A DNA stretch of 64,000 nucleotides, taken from Nocardioides jishulii. Lineage in GTDB: Bacteria; Actinomycetota; Actinomycetes; Propionibacteriales; Nocardioidaceae. The translations under genes and the position numbers were made by a program. The stretch spans positions 2,604,001-2,668,000 of the forward strand of contig NZ_CP040748.1 of NCBI RefSeq assembly GCF_006007965.1, written 5' to 3'. A model generated the notes under the pieces. That model did not search any database, was not told the origin of the DNA, and saw nothing but the letters and a program-made list of their open reading frames with translations. Of the stretch, positions 24,686 to 34,078 are shown piece by piece. Numbering within the stretch: position 1 is the first letter of the stretch; every line of letters begins with the position of its first letter.

Positions 24686-25255
24686 TCAGAAGCCGAGCTT
24701 CGGCCGCGGGTTCGCCGCGGCCTCACGCACCGAGGCGCCCTTGGCGTGCGCCGCGTCGCGCAGCGACACCTGGAAGTCGAGCATCTTCTGGGTCAGCTCG
24801 GCGTCACCCGTGGCGAGGATGCGCGCCGCCAGCAGCCCGGCGTTACGGGCGTTGCCGATCGACACCGTTGCCACCGGCACACCGGCGGGCATCTGCACGA
24901 TCGAGAGCAGCGAGTCCATGCCGTCGAGGTACTTCAGCGACACGGGGACGCCGATGACCGGCAGCGGCGTGAGCGAGGCCAGCATGCCGGGCAGGTGGGC
25001 GGCGCCACCGGCTCCGGCGATGATCACCTCGAGGCCGCGGCCGTGGGCCTCACGCCCGTAGGCCACCATCTCCTCCGGCATCCGGTGGGCCGAGACCACG
25101 TCGGCCTCGTAGGCGATGCCGAACTCCTTGAGGGCCTCGGCGGCGGCCATCATGGTGGGCCAGTCGGAGTCCGACCCCATGACGATGCCGACGCGGGGCT
25201 GGCCGCCGGGCGTGCTGACGGGCGTGGCGTTCTCACTCACAACGGGCTCACTCAC
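24686..25255 (-). CDS. purE: N5-carboxyaminoimidazole ribonucleotide mutase (PurE)
   Basis: A 189-residue class I PurE that converts N5-CAIR to CAIR in purine synthesis. Signatures are '[14 protein letters not shown]', '[11 protein letters not shown]' with the catalytic His, '[16 protein letters not shown]', '[19 protein letters not shown]' and '[13 protein letters not shown]'. The GTG at 25255 overlaps the purK stop by 8 bases and gives a normal short N-terminus; a second GTG lies five codons on. Its immediate partner purK makes its substrate. The protein end 'NPRPKLGF' is typical length. Confidence 0.96.
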   Translation of the reverse strand: MSEPVVSENATPVSTPGGQPRVGIVMGSDSDWPTMMAAAEALKEFGIAYEADVVSAHRMPEEMVAYGREAHGRGLEVIIAGAGGAAHLPGMLASLTPLPVIGVPVSLKYLDGMDSLLSIVQMPAGVPVATVSIGNARNAGLLAARILATGDAELTQKMLDFQVSLRDAAHAKGASVREAAANPRPKLGF

Positions 25256-26408
25256 TGTGGTCTCCCAGGTCTCCGCGGAACCACGCCGCCGCGTGGCGGG
25301 CTCGTTCCAGCGTCTCGTCGAGGTCGTCGCCGAAGGCGTTGACGTGGCCGACCTTGCGGCCGGGCCTCCACTCCTTGCCGTAGAGGTGCACCTTGAGGTG
25401 CGGGTCGCGCGCCATGACGTGCGGGAAGCCGTCGTACAACCGTCCGGCGTCGTGGGGGCCACCGAGGATGTTGACCATCACGCTCCACCTTGCCCGCGGG
25501 GCGGGGGAACCCAGCGGCAGGTCCATCACGGCCCGCAGGTGGTTCTCGAACTGCGAGGTCACCGCCCCGTCCTGGGTCCAGTGGCCGGTGTTGTGCGGAC
25601 GCATGGCCAGCTCGTTGACCAGCACGCGCCCGTCGGTGGTCTCGAAGAGCTCCACCGCGAGGATGCCGGTGACGCCGAGGGCACCCGCGACCGTGAGGGC
25701 GATCTGCTGCGCGCGCCCGGCGAGCTCGGGGTCGAGGTCGGGAGCCGGGGCGACCACTTCGGCGCAGACGCCGTCGACCTGCAGCGTGGCGACGACGGGG
25801 TACGCCGCAGCCTGGCCGCTGGGCGAACGCGCCACGATCGCCGACAGCTCACGTCGGAAGTCGACGAGCTCCTCGGCCAGCACCTCGACGCCACTCTCGG
25901 CGGCGACGGTGAAGGCCTCGGCGGCGTCGTCGGCGCTGCGTACGACCCAGACGCCCTTGCCGTCGTAGCCACCGCGCGTCGTCTTCAGCACGCACGGGAA
26001 GCCGAACGCCTCCACGTCGGCGACGTCAGCCACCAGCGCGTTGCGGGGGCAGGGGACGCCGAGCTCGGCGAGCCTGGCTCGCATGACGCCCTTGTCCTGG
26101 GCATGCACGAGAGCCTCGGGGCCAGGGCGTACGGCCACGCCCTCGGCCTCCAACGCGTGCAGGTGCGCGGTGGGCACGTGCTCGTGGTCGAAAGTCACGA
26201 CCGCACAGCCCTCGGTGATCCGGCGCAGCACCTCGAGGTCGCGGTAGTCGCCCACCTCGTGGTCGACGATCACCTGGGCGGCGGAGACGCCTTCGCCCTC
26301 GGCGAGCAGGCGGAGCGGCAGACCCAGCGCGATGGCCGGCTGGGCCATCATCCGGGCCAGCTGGCCGCCACCGATGACGGCGAGGGTGGGAGCGAGCGGT
26401 TCGGGCAC
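25248..26408 (-). CDS. purK: N5-carboxyaminoimidazole ribonucleotide synthase (PurK)
   Basis: A 386-residue ATP-grasp enzyme that makes N5-CAIR from AIR, bicarbonate and ATP. It begins '[22 protein letters not shown]' and continues with 'VTFDHEHVP', '[15 protein letters not shown]' (ATP-binding loop), '[16 protein letters not shown]', '[31 protein letters not shown]' (metal and substrate residues) and '[16 protein letters not shown]'. Length and order match the family. It is translationally coupled to purE. Upstream in the same direction lie a winged-helix protein and an adenylate cyclase. Confidence 0.96.
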   Translation of the reverse strand: MPEPLAPTLAVIGGGQLARMMAQPAIALGLPLRLLAEGEGVSAAQVIVDHEVGDYRDLEVLRRITEGCAVVTFDHEHVPTAHLHALEAEGVAVRPGPEALVHAQDKGVMRARLAELGVPCPRNALVADVADVEAFGFPCVLKTTRGGYDGKGVWVVRSADDAAEAFTVAAESGVEVLAEELVDFRRELSAIVARSPSGQAAAYPVVATLQVDGVCAEVVAPAPDLDPELAGRAQQIALTVAGALGVTGILAVELFETTDGRVLVNELAMRPHNTGHWTQDGAVTSQFENHLRAVMDLPLGSPAPRARWSVMVNILGGPHDAGRLYDGFPHVMARDPHLKVHLYGKEWRPGRKVGHVNAFGDDLDETLERARHAAAWFRGDLGDHSE

Positions 26409-26417
26409 GGGAGAACC

Positions 26418-26777
26418 CTAGCCGCCCACCTCGAAGCGCAGGCCGCGACCACGGACGGTGCTGATCAGGCTGGGATTGCGGCTGTCGTCGCCGAGCTTGC
26501 GGCGCACCCAGCCGAGGTGGACGTCGATGGTCTTCGACGACGTGTAGAAGGTGGCGCCCCAGACCCCGCGCATCAACTCGTCGCGGGTGACGACCTGACC
26601 CGGGTTCTTGATGAGGGCGTGGAGGAGGTCGAACTCCATACGGGACAGCTGCACTTCTTCGCCCCGCCGCCACACCTTGCGGGCAACCGGGTCAACCGCT
26701 ACGTCCTGTACCTCGATCACCCCCAGAAGGTAGGCAACCGTCGACGCGCACGGAGCGGAATGCCTCAACCGTGCCAC
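26418..26777 (-). CDS. Stand-alone OmpR/PhoB-type winged-helix protein
   Basis: A 100-119 residue protein that is just the DNA-binding effector domain of OmpR-type response regulators: 'VDPVARKVWRRGEEVQLSRMEFDLLHALIKNPGQVVTRDEL', 'YTSSKTIDVHLGWVRRKLG', 'STVRGRGLRFE' (segments of one domain). There is no receiver domain and none is encoded upstream in any frame, because a cyclase gene ends at 26793. ATG 26777 or GTG 26720 can start it; the GTG leaves only the domain. It cannot be controlled by phosphorylation in the usual way. It lies ten bases from purK. Confidence 0.85.
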   Translation of the reverse strand: MARLRHSAPCASTVAYLLGVIEVQDVAVDPVARKVWRRGEEVQLSRMEFDLLHALIKNPGQVVTRDELMRGVWGATFYTSSKTIDVHLGWVRRKLGDDSRNPSLISTVRGRGLRFEVGG

Positions 26778-26792
26778 GTGGTCCAGACCGCG

Positions 26793-27767
26793 TCAGCGGC
26801 GACTGACCGCCAGCGGCTCGATGACGCCGAAGCCGCGCACCGGGCGGGCAGGCAGGCGGCGGGTGATGAAGTTGTCCGGGAGCAGCTCGGCCGTCGGGGC
26901 GTCGACGATGATCCGGTTGCGACGAGCGACCGACGTCAGACGGGCCGCCATGTTGACCGGCGGGCCGAAGACGTCGCCCATGCGCGTGACGACCGAGCCC
27001 GAGGAGATCCCGACGCGTACGTCCGGCATCCGGGGGTCACGTCCGATCACGCGGATGATGCCCTCACCGATCTCGATCGCCGCGGCTGCGGTGGGCACCA
27101 CGAAGAGCACGGCGTCACCGATGGACTTGATCACCCGGCCTCCAGCCGTGGAGACCACGTCGTGGCAGCGGGCCTCGAAGACCTCCACGAGGTCGCCGAT
27201 CCCCTCGTCGTCCAGGGTGTTGCTCAGCGCGGTGAAGCTCACGATGTCGGCGAAGCCGACGCTCACGTGCGTGGTGTGCAGGTCCTCCTCGTTGGCCCCC
27301 AGCGCCTCCATCCGCGACACGGCTGCGGAGAGGTGGCGCCGCCACGCGTAGATGAGCAGCTCCTCGAAGGCGGGGTTGACCTCCTCGACCATGCGGTGGG
27401 CGGTGGTCATGCGCGAGCCCCCGTCCTCCTCGGCGGCCAGCTGCTCCACGCGGTTGACCAGGATCGCGACCTCCCAGTCGGCGAGCTTCGACATGGTCTG
27501 CCCCAGCGCCCGGGTCACGGCCACCGCCATGTCGAAGTCCAGCGTCCCGGAGTCGACCGTCGAGAAGATCTTGAGCACGGCGTCGATGTCACCACGGGTG
27601 AAGGCGTTCTCGCTGCCCACCTCGGGGAAGCCGAGCGCGCGCCACAGACGGCGGACCTGGGCGACGGTGACGCCGGCCTCGGAGGCGACCTCGAGGGCGG
27701 AGAGGTCCTGGTGTCCCCCGAGGATCGACTCAGCCAGCTCGTCGCGGCTCGGGCGACGATCAGGCAC
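26793..27767 (-). CDS. Class III adenylate cyclase
   Basis: A 324-residue cyclase with an N-terminal regulatory domain (about 1-150), a short linker and a class III catalytic domain (about 165-310). The catalytic marks are present: metal Asp in 'GFADIVSFT', substrate Lys in 'GRVIKSIGDAVLF' together with the second metal Asp, Asp in 'RMGDVFGPPVN' for ATP choice, and 'NMAARL' with the transition-state Asn and Arg. The Lys/Asp pair predicts cAMP rather than cGMP. The layout resembles mycobacterial Rv1264/Rv2212-type cyclases with a soluble N-terminal regulator. It overlaps the PH-domain gene by 8 bases. Confidence 0.92.
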   Translation of the reverse strand: MPDRRPSRDELAESILGGHQDLSALEVASEAGVTVAQVRRLWRALGFPEVGSENAFTRGDIDAVLKIFSTVDSGTLDFDMAVAVTRALGQTMSKLADWEVAILVNRVEQLAAEEDGGSRMTTAHRMVEEVNPAFEELLIYAWRRHLSAAVSRMEALGANEEDLHTTHVSVGFADIVSFTALSNTLDDEGIGDLVEVFEARCHDVVSTAGGRVIKSIGDAVLFVVPTAAAAIEIGEGIIRVIGRDPRMPDVRVGISSGSVVTRMGDVFGPPVNMAARLTSVARRNRIIVDAPTAELLPDNFITRRLPARPVRGFGVIEPLAVSRR

Positions 27768-28266
27768 CGTCGCCGCCCTGGTGCAGCCGGTGCAGCTCGT
27801 CGGCGACCTTCAGCTGGACTCCCTCGACGTCGGGGATGTCGTGGACCCGGACGCTCCCGTCGGCACTGGCGTCACTGACGACCAGGGTGCCGCAGCCGAA
27901 GAGCCGGTCGATCACGCCGATCTCGAAGTCGACGCCGCTGATCCGGTTGAGCGGGATCGTGCGGCCCTCCTTCGCCACGAAGCCGGAGCGCGAGATGAAC
28001 CGGCGGTTGGTGAAGGTGTAGGTGGTCGTCAGCCAGTCGATGAACGGCCGCACCACCCACCACACGACGATCACGGCGGCCACGACGCCCACGAGGATGC
28101 CGAGCACGGTGCCCGGGGTCCCGGTGGGAGCGATGAACCCGACCCCGATCACGGCGGCCACCACGACCACGAGCAGGAGCACCGGCCCGATCAGCGCCTT
28201 GGCGTGCGAGCGGGTGTGGACGACGACGTACTCGCCCTCGTTGAGGAGCTTTGCAGGGATGGCCAC
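27760..28266 (-). CDS. PH domain membrane protein (bPH2/DUF304)
   Basis: A 168-residue protein with two TM helices near the N-terminus (about 24-45 and 52-72) followed by a bacterial PH domain (about 78-155; 'TTYTFTNRRFISRSGFVAKEG' and 'IPLNRISGVDFEIGVIDRLFGCGTLVV' as adjacent pieces). Such proteins are common in actinobacteria and of unknown biochemical role. It is the first gene of a leftward cluster with the adenylate cyclase, and is divergent in function from the neighbouring birA, which also reads leftward 40 bases upstream. Confidence 0.88.
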   Translation of the reverse strand: MAIPAKLLNEGEYVVVHTRSHAKALIGPVLLLVVVVAAVIGVGFIAPTGTPGTVLGILVGVVAAVIVVWWVVRPFIDWLTTTYTFTNRRFISRSGFVAKEGRTIPLNRISGVDFEIGVIDRLFGCGTLVVSDASADGSVRVHDIPDVEGVQLKVADELHRLHQGGDGA

Positions 28267-28305
28267 GGGGTGAATCCTCTCACTCTCCCCCCGTGCGACA
28301 CGCGC

Positions 28306-29100
28306 TCACGTCGCTGGTCGGACGTGCACCACGTCACCCGCGTGCACGGTGAAGGTGCCTTCCCCGGTGCTGAGCACCAGCGCACCGTGCTGGTCGAGGT
28401 CGAGGACCTCCCCACGCACGGTCTCGCCACCGGGCAGGTGGACGTCGACCGTGCGGCCGACGGTGGAGCAGACGTCGACGTACGCAGCGCGCAGGACGTC
28501 CGGCTGGTCGAGCAGCGGCAGCAGCGCCCGGAAGGAGCCGAGGAACTGCACGAGCAGGTCACTGCGGTCGAAGGTCTCCCCCAGCTCCACGCGCAGCGAC
28601 GTGGCGGTCTCGGTCGGGAGGTCGTCGACGCCCTGGTTGACGTTGAGGCCCACACCGATGACCGCGGCCGGCCCCTGCGGCGTCTCGATGCGCTCGACCA
28701 GGATGCCGGAGATCTTGTGCTCGCCCACGAGCACGTCGTTGGGCCACTTGAGCATCACCTCGGGGATGCGGTCGGCCAGGGCGGCGTGCAGGGCGTAGCC
28801 CGTGAGCAGCGGGATCCAGGTCCACGCGGCGACCGGCAGGTCGGGCCGGAGCACGATCGAGAAGGTGAGCCCCAGGCCGCGCTGTGTCTCCCAGGCCCGG
28901 TCGAGGCGGCCCCGGCCGGCGGTCTGGTGCTCGGCCACCACCACCAGCCCGTCCCGCGCCCCGGCCCGCGCGCGCTCGGCGGCCAGGGCGTTGGTGGACT
29001 CGGTCTCGTCGACGATCTCGACGTGCAGGGGCGCGGGCAGCGTGACGAACTGTTCAGGATCGAGGGCTGGGCGCGATGACGATGCGTCAGACATGGGCAT
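28306..29100 (-). CDS. birA: Biotin-[acetyl-CoA-carboxylase] ligase
   Basis: A 264-residue biotin protein ligase. It shows 'VDETESTNALA', the biotinyl-AMP loop 'TAGRGRLDRAWE', 'LKWPNDVLVGEHKISGILVE' and 'VIGVGLNVNQG', then a small C-terminal beta domain. There is no N-terminal HTH, so it is a mono-functional ligase. It should charge the carrier domains at 37.2 and 41.4 kb in this window. It is divergent from the carboxyltransferase subunit gene, which shares its 108-base promoter spacer. ATG 29100 is used; a second Met three codons on is possible. Confidence 0.95.
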   Translation of the reverse strand: MPMSDASSSRPALDPEQFVTLPAPLHVEIVDETESTNALAAERARAGARDGLVVVAEHQTAGRGRLDRAWETQRGLGLTFSIVLRPDLPVAAWTWIPLLTGYALHAALADRIPEVMLKWPNDVLVGEHKISGILVERIETPQGPAAVIGVGLNVNQGVDDLPTETATSLRVELGETFDRSDLLVQFLGSFRALLPLLDQPDVLRAAYVDVCSTVGRTVDVHLPGGETVRGEVLDLDQHGALVLSTGEGTFTVHAGDVVHVRPAT

Positions 29101-29208
29101 TAGATTGTCCTAGTTGCGCGTCGGACACACCTCCGACCCGCGGCACGAGCGTCCGGGACATCCCGGAGCCCGTGCAGACCGCCCAGCACAGCCGAGGAGA
29201 CCTGACCG

Positions 29209-30816
29209 GTGAGCGCCGAGAAGACCGAACAGCCCGAGATCGACATCCACACCACCGCGGGCAAGCTCGCGGACCTTGAGCGCCGCATCGACGAGGCCGT
29301 CCACGCGGGTTCGGCCAAGGCCGTGGAGAAGCAGCACGCCAAGGGGCGCAAGACCGCTCGCGAGCGCATCGAGATGCTCTTCGACGAGGGCTCCTTCGTC
29401 GAGATCGACGAGCTGGCCCGCCACCGCTCGACTGCCTTCGGCCTGGAGAAGACCCGCCCCTACGGCGACGGCGTCGTCACCGGCTACGGCACCGTCAACG
29501 GCCGCCAGGTCTGCGTCTTCTCCCAGGACTTCACCGTCTTCGGTGGCTCCCTGGGCGAGGTCTACGGCGAGAAGATCACCAAGATCATGGACCTGGCCAC
29601 GAAGACCGGCTCCCCGATCATCGGCATCAACGAGGGTGCCGGCGCGCGCATCCAGGAGGGTGTCGTCTCGCTCGGTCTCTACGGTGAGATCTTCAAGCGC
29701 AACGTGCACAACTCCGGCGTCATCCCGCAGATCAGCCTGATCATGGGCAACTGCGCCGGTGGCCACGTCTACTCGCCGGCCGTCACCGACTTCACGATCA
29801 TGGTCGACCAGACCTCCGCGATGTTCATCACCGGTCCCGACGTCATCAAGACCGTCACCGGCGAGGACGTCTCGATGGAGGACCTCGGCGGTGCACGTAC
29901 GCACAACACCAAGTCGGGCAACGCCCACTACATGGCCTCCGACGAGGAGGACGCGATCGAGTACGTCAAGGCGCTGCTGAGCTACCTGCCGCAGAACAAC
30001 CTCGACGAGCTGCCGGCGTACGACGAGGTCGCCGACCTGGAGTTCAGCGACCTCGACCGCTCGCTCGACACGATCATCCCGGACTCGCCGAACCAGCCCT
30101 ACGACATGCACGAGGTCATCAGGGCCATCGTCGACGACGAGGACTTCCTCGAGGTCCAGGAGCTCTTCGCGCCCAACATCATCATCGGCTTCGGCCGGGT
30201 GGAGGGCTCCCCGGTCGGCGTCGTCGCCAACCAGCCGATGCAGTTCGCCGGCACGCTCGACATCGACGCCTCCGAGAAGGCCGCCCGCTTCGTGCGGTTC
30301 TGCGACGCCTTCAACATCCCCGTGCTGACCTTCGTCGACGTCCCCGGCTTCCTTCCCGGCACCGACCAGGAGTGGACCGGCATCATCCGCCGCGGGGCCA
30401 AGCTGATCTACGCCTACGCCGAGGCCACCGTGCCGCTGATCACCACGATCACCCGCAAGGCCTACGGCGGCGCCTACGACGTCATGGGCTCCAAGCACCT
30501 CGGTGCCGACATGAACATCGCCTGGCCCACCGCACAGATCGCCGTCATGGGCGCCCAGGGCGCGGCCAACATCGTCCACCGCAAGACGCTCGCGGCCGTG
30601 GAGGCCGAGGGCGGCGACGTGGAGGCGAAGCGCGCCGAGCTGATCGACGAGTACGAGACCACGCTGGCCAACCCGTACGTCGCCGCCGAGCGTGGCTACG
30701 TCGACGTCGTGATCCCGCCGCACGAGACCCGCTCGGAGATCGTCCGCGCGCTGCGCCTGCTCAAGTCGAAGCGGGAGTCCCTGCCGGCCAAGAAGCACGG
30801 AAACATCCCGCTCTGA
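29209..30816 (+). CDS. Acyl-CoA carboxylase beta (carboxyltransferase) subunit
   Basis: A 535-residue biotin-dependent carboxyltransferase of the PccB/AccD5 type, which moves carboxyl from biotin to acetyl- or propionyl-CoA. It begins at GTG 29209 with a GAGGAG about ten bases upstream. Typical blocks are '[16 protein letters not shown]', '[25 protein letters not shown]', '[14 protein letters not shown]', '[16 protein letters not shown]', '[32 protein letters not shown]' (oxyanion-hole region, given here in pieces) and '[17 protein letters not shown]'. The epsilon subunit follows with a TGATG overlap. Alpha subunit and birA are nearby. Substrate preference cannot be settled from sequence reading alone. 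Confidence 0.96.
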   Translation: MSAEKTEQPEIDIHTTAGKLADLERRIDEAVHAGSAKAVEKQHAKGRKTARERIEMLFDEGSFVEIDELARHRSTAFGLEKTRPYGDGVVTGYGTVNGRQVCVFSQDFTVFGGSLGEVYGEKITKIMDLATKTGSPIIGINEGAGARIQEGVVSLGLYGEIFKRNVHNSGVIPQISLIMGNCAGGHVYSPAVTDFTIMVDQTSAMFITGPDVIKTVTGEDVSMEDLGGARTHNTKSGNAHYMASDEEDAIEYVKALLSYLPQNNLDELPAYDEVADLEFSDLDRSLDTIIPDSPNQPYDMHEVIRAIVDDEDFLEVQELFAPNIIIGFGRVEGSPVGVVANQPMQFAGTLDIDASEKAARFVRFCDAFNIPVLTFVDVPGFLPGTDQEWTGIIRRGAKLIYAYAEATVPLITTITRKAYGGAYDVMGSKHLGADMNIAWPTAQIAVMGAQGAANIVHRKTLAAVEAEGGDVEAKRAELIDEYETTLANPYVAAERGYVDVVIPPHETRSEIVRALRLLKSKRESLPAKKHGNIPL

Positions 30817-31064
30817 TGGCTGACGAGACGACCAACGACACCCCCGTCGCCGAGGCGCCCGCCGCCCCGGTGCTGCGGGTCGTCAACCCCGACGCCACGC
30901 CGGAGGAGATCGCCGCCCTGGTGGCCGTCTTCTCCGCCATGGGCGGTGGCCAGGCGCCCGCGCCGAAGCGCCCCCGCTCCCAGTGGTCCGCGCCCGAGCG
31001 CGGCGCCCGCCGCACCCTGCCCCACGGGCTGGGTGGGTGGCGCTCCAGCGGGATGCCCCGCTGA
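30816..31064 (+). CDS. accE: Acyl-CoA carboxylase epsilon subunit
   Basis: An 82-residue protein whose ATG overlaps the beta-subunit stop. It has the two conserved parts of actinobacterial epsilon subunits: 'LRVVNPDATPEEIAALVAVF' near residues 20-39 and a basic tail with 'SQWSAPERGARR' and 'GGWRSSGMPR'. The epsilon subunit stabilises the alpha-beta complex. It is missed by longer frames on the same strand that read out of frame through the beta subunit. A strong hairpin follows 40 bases later. Confidence 0.93.
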   Translation: MADETTNDTPVAEAPAAPVLRVVNPDATPEEIAALVAVFSAMGGGQAPAPKRPRSQWSAPERGARRTLPHGLGGWRSSGMPR

Positions 31065-31103
31065 GGCACACGCCCACGCAAGCCCACTCCGGGCCCACTC
31101 CGA

Positions 31104-31136
31104 CGTCGCCGGCCCGCTCCCCGCGGGCCGGCGACG
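31104..31136 (+). terminator. Terminator after accD-accE
   Basis: A perfect 14-bp GC stem (CGTCGCCGGCCCGC and complement, 5-nt loop) lies 40 bases after the epsilon-subunit stop and 42 bases before the next gene's GTG. Confidence 0.7.
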
Positions 31137-31177
31137 CGGCATTTCACGGCTCCACGTCTCGCACTAGGCTCCCTCGG

Positions 31178-32866
31178 GTGACTGAGCAGACCTCGCGTCC
31201 GGTCGACGCCCTCGCCGACGCCTACGTGGACGACTACGCCGCCCTGGACCCCGTCGCCGCGACGTACTTCGGCGTCGAGGGCCACGACCATTCCCTGACG
31301 GACCTCTCCCCCGACGGGTTCGCTGCCCGCGAGGAGCTCGCCGACCGTGCCTTCGCCGCCGTCGAGTCCGCCACACCGTCGGACGCTCGCGAGGCCGTCG
31401 CCCGCGACGCCTTCCTCGAGCGCCTCGGCCTGCAGCGCGCGCTGAGCGCGGCCGGCTACGAGCGCAGCGACTTCTCGGTGATCAGCAGCGGCCTGCACAG
31501 CATCCGCGAGGTCTTCGACCTGATGCCGACCGAGGGCGAGGAGGCGTGGTCGACCATCGCCTCGCGTCTGGAGGCGATCCCGTCGACGCTGACCGGCTAC
31601 CGCGTCACCCTGGCCGACGAGGCCGCCCGGGGCCGGGTCGCGGCGGCGCGTCAGTACACCGAGGTCGCGGCCCAGGTCGAGCGCTGGACGGGGCAGGTCG
31701 GCGCCGGCGGCGACTTCTTCGCCGGTCTCGTCGCCCGCAGCGACGCGTCGGGCACGCTGCGTACGCGCCTGGACGCGGCCGCGAGCCGGGCCTCACGCGC
31801 CTTCGCCGACTTCGGGCTCTTCCTCGACGACGAGATGGCCCCCCAGGGGCGGCGCAACGAGGCCGTCGGCCGGGAGCACTACGCGCTGGCCTCCCAGGCG
31901 TTCCTCGGCGCGACGATCGACCTCGAGGAGACGTACGCCTGGGGCTGGACGGAGCTGAAGCGGATCAGCGACGACATGGCGGCCACCGCCGACCGCATCC
32001 AGCCGGGCGCGACCCTGGCCGAGGCGGTCGCTGCGCTCGACGCCAACCCGGCCCGCCGCATCGAGGGACGCGAGCCGTTCCGCCAGTGGATGCAGGAGCT
32101 GGCCGACCGCACGGTGGCAGAGCTCGCCGACGTGCACTTCGACATCCCTGACCCGATCCGCCGCATCGAGTGCCGTCTGGCACCGACCAACGACGGCGGC
32201 ATCTACTACACCGGCCCGTCGGAGGACTTCAGCCGACCGGGACGGATGTGGTGGTCGGTGCCCGACGGCATCGACTCCTTCACGCCGTGGCGCGAGGTCA
32301 CGACGGTCTTCCACGAGGGCGTGCCGGGACACCACCTCCAGGTGGGTCAGGCCGCCTACCGCGCCGACAAGCTCAACCGCTGGCAGCGCACCATGTGCTG
32401 GGTCTCGGGCCACGGCGAGGGCTGGGCGCTGTACGCCGAGCGGCTGATGGACGACCTCGGCTACCTGGCCGACCCCGCCGACCGACTCGGGATGCTCGAC
32501 GGCCAGGCGCTGCGTGCCGCACGCGTCATCGTCGACATCGGCATGCACCTGGAGCTGGAGATCCCCCGCGACAACCCCTTCGGCTTTCACCCGGGCGAGC
32601 GCTGGACGCCGGCGCTGGGCCTGGAGTTCATGCGCCAGCACTCCCAGATGGACGACCCGACGCTGGTCTTCGAGGTCAACCGCTACCTCGGCTGGCCCGG
32701 CCAGGCTCCCTCCTACAAGGTGGGCGAGCGCATCTGGCTGGAGGCGCGCGACGAGGCCCGCTCCCGTCGGGGCGACGCGTTCGACCTCAAGCAGTTCCAC
32801 CGCGACGCCCTCGACCTGGGTTCGCTCGGCCTGGACCCGCTGCGTACGGCGCTGGGTGCCCTGTGA
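31178..32866 (+). CDS. DUF885 family protein (predicted metallopeptidase-like)
   Basis: A 562-residue DUF885 protein, starting at GTG 31178. The C-terminal half carries a zinc-type 'HEGVPGHHLQ' motif and a downstream 'GHGEGWALYAERLM' with a possible third ligand Glu, the pattern found across this family and related to gluzincin peptidases. The N-terminal half is helical. Substrate is unknown. The stop overlaps the Maf start (GTGA), so the two are co-translated. No signal peptide is seen, so it is cytoplasmic. Confidence 0.88.
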   Translation: MTEQTSRPVDALADAYVDDYAALDPVAATYFGVEGHDHSLTDLSPDGFAAREELADRAFAAVESATPSDAREAVARDAFLERLGLQRALSAAGYERSDFSVISSGLHSIREVFDLMPTEGEEAWSTIASRLEAIPSTLTGYRVTLADEAARGRVAAARQYTEVAAQVERWTGQVGAGGDFFAGLVARSDASGTLRTRLDAAASRASRAFADFGLFLDDEMAPQGRRNEAVGREHYALASQAFLGATIDLEETYAWGWTELKRISDDMAATADRIQPGATLAEAVAALDANPARRIEGREPFRQWMQELADRTVAELADVHFDIPDPIRRIECRLAPTNDGGIYYTGPSEDFSRPGRMWWSVPDGIDSFTPWREVTTVFHEGVPGHHLQVGQAAYRADKLNRWQRTMCWVSGHGEGWALYAERLMDDLGYLADPADRLGMLDGQALRAARVIVDIGMHLELEIPRDNPFGFHPGERWTPALGLEFMRQHSQMDDPTLVFEVNRYLGWPGQAPSYKVGERIWLEARDEARSRRGDAFDLKQFHRDALDLGSLGLDPLRTALGAL

Positions 32867-33480
32867 CCGCGCCGACGCCTGCTCCGTTCGTCCTCGCGTC
32901 GGCGTCGGAGTCGCGCCTGAAGACACTGCGTACGGCCGGCATCGAGCCGATCGTCGTGGTGTCGGGCGTCGACGAGGACCAGCTGGTCGGGCTCCCGCCC
33001 GCCGCGTTGGCCCTGGCGCTGGCAGAGCTGAAGTGTCGCGCGGTCGCCGACCACCCCGACGTGCCGCGCGGCGCCCTGGTGCTGGGCTGCGACTCGGTGC
33101 TCGAGCTCGACGGCGAGGCGCTCGGCAAACCGGGTTCGCCCGAGGTCGCCCGTGAGCGGTGGCACGCGATGCGCGGACGCTCCGGCGTGCTGCACACCGG
33201 CCACGCGCTGGCCGACGCCGCCACCGGACGGGTGATCACCCGGGTCGCGAGCACGACCGTGCACTTCGCCGACGTCACGGACGCGGAGATCGACGCCTAC
33301 GTCGCCACGGGCGAACCGATCTGGGTGGCCGGCGCCTTCACGCTGGAGGGCTACGGCGCAGCGTTCATCACCGGCATCGAGGGCGACCCGCACAACGTGG
33401 TCGGGGTGAGCGTCCCGGTGCTGCGCGAGATGGCCGCGGAGCTGGGGCACCGCTGGACCGACCTGTGGAGACGCGCCTGA
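32863..33480 (+). CDS. maf: Maf family nucleoside triphosphate pyrophosphatase
   Basis: A 205-residue Maf protein from GTG 32863. Family motifs are 'FVLASASESRLKTLRTAGI', 'SGVDED', 'LGCDSVLELDGEALGKPGSPEVA', 'RWHAMRGRSGVLHTGHAL' and 'FTLEGYGAAFITGIEGDPHNVVG'. Maf proteins hydrolyse modified or canonical NTPs to NMP and PPi as a house-cleaning function and are linked to septum control. In actinobacteria maf often sits in acyl-CoA carboxylase regions, as here. It is coupled to the DUF885 gene and convergent with gtrA. Confidence 0.94.
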   Translation: MTAPTPAPFVLASASESRLKTLRTAGIEPIVVVSGVDEDQLVGLPPAALALALAELKCRAVADHPDVPRGALVLGCDSVLELDGEALGKPGSPEVARERWHAMRGRSGVLHTGHALADAATGRVITRVASTTVHFADVTDAEIDAYVATGEPIWVAGAFTLEGYGAAFITGIEGDPHNVVGVSVPVLREMAAELGHRWTDLWRRA

Positions 33481-33510
33481 GCGACGCCGGGAGGCGGCCG
33501 TACTGACGGA

Positions 33511-34017
33511 TCAGTTCGCCGCAGACCCGCGCGACTCGGCGGGGTCGCTGGCCGGCTCGTCGGCCGCGGTGGCGGCGACCGTCGCCAACCGCGGGAAGAC
33601 GTACTGCCTCAGGAGCAGGAACCGCACCGCGGTGCCCACCCCCAGGCCGAGCACGTTGGCGGCGATGTTGTCCGAGAGCGGGTCGTCGAGGTGGAAGACG
33701 TTGCGGCTGATCCACAGGAACGCCATCGGGATCACCATCGTGACGAGGTTGATGACGATGAAGGCCGTACGCCCCCCGTCCGGGTGCCGTACGCCCCGCG
33801 CCCCGAACGCCCAGTCGCGGGTGCCGCGGAAGCTGACCAGCATGCCCACGACGTTGGCCACCACGTAGGCGAGCTGCGGGCGGTCGTTCATCGGGGGGTC
33901 CACGTCGGGCCACAACCCGTGGACCAGGGCGTTGAAGAGCAGGAACGCCACCGCAGTGGCGACAGCGCCCACGGTCAGGAACTTGCTCAGCTCTGCCGCG
34001 AGGCGTCGACTGCGCAT
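33511..34017 (-). CDS. GtrA family membrane protein
   Basis: A 168-residue protein with four TM helices (about 13-32, 48-66, 85-105 and 118-137) and a short Ala/Ser-rich tail. 'KFLTVGAVATAVAFLLFNAL' and 'YVVANVVGMLVSFRGTRDWAF' fit GtrA, proposed to help flip or support lipid-linked sugars for cell-envelope glycosylation. No glycosyltransferase partner is next to it. The start at 34017 gives a basic N-terminus ahead of the first helix. Confidence 0.88.
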   Translation of the reverse strand: MRSRRLAAELSKFLTVGAVATAVAFLLFNALVHGLWPDVDPPMNDRPQLAYVVANVVGMLVSFRGTRDWAFGARGVRHPDGGRTAFIVINLVTMVIPMAFLWISRNVFHLDDPLSDNIAANVLGLGVGTAVRFLLLRQYVFPRLATVAATAADEPASDPAESRGSAAN

Positions 34018-34078
34018 GGATCCAATCCTAGCCGGACCTACCGAGCCTTGCCGATTCGCCTATCGACCGTTAGGACGG

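Noticed and set aside
25116..27878. 920-codon plus-strand frame across purE, purK, winged-helix and cyclase genes
   Set aside because: It is antisense to four recognisable proteins; long stop-free antisense frames are expected at this GC content.
29110..30798. 562-codon minus-strand frame opposite the carboxyltransferase gene
   Set aside because: Antisense shadow of a highly conserved gene; no domain.
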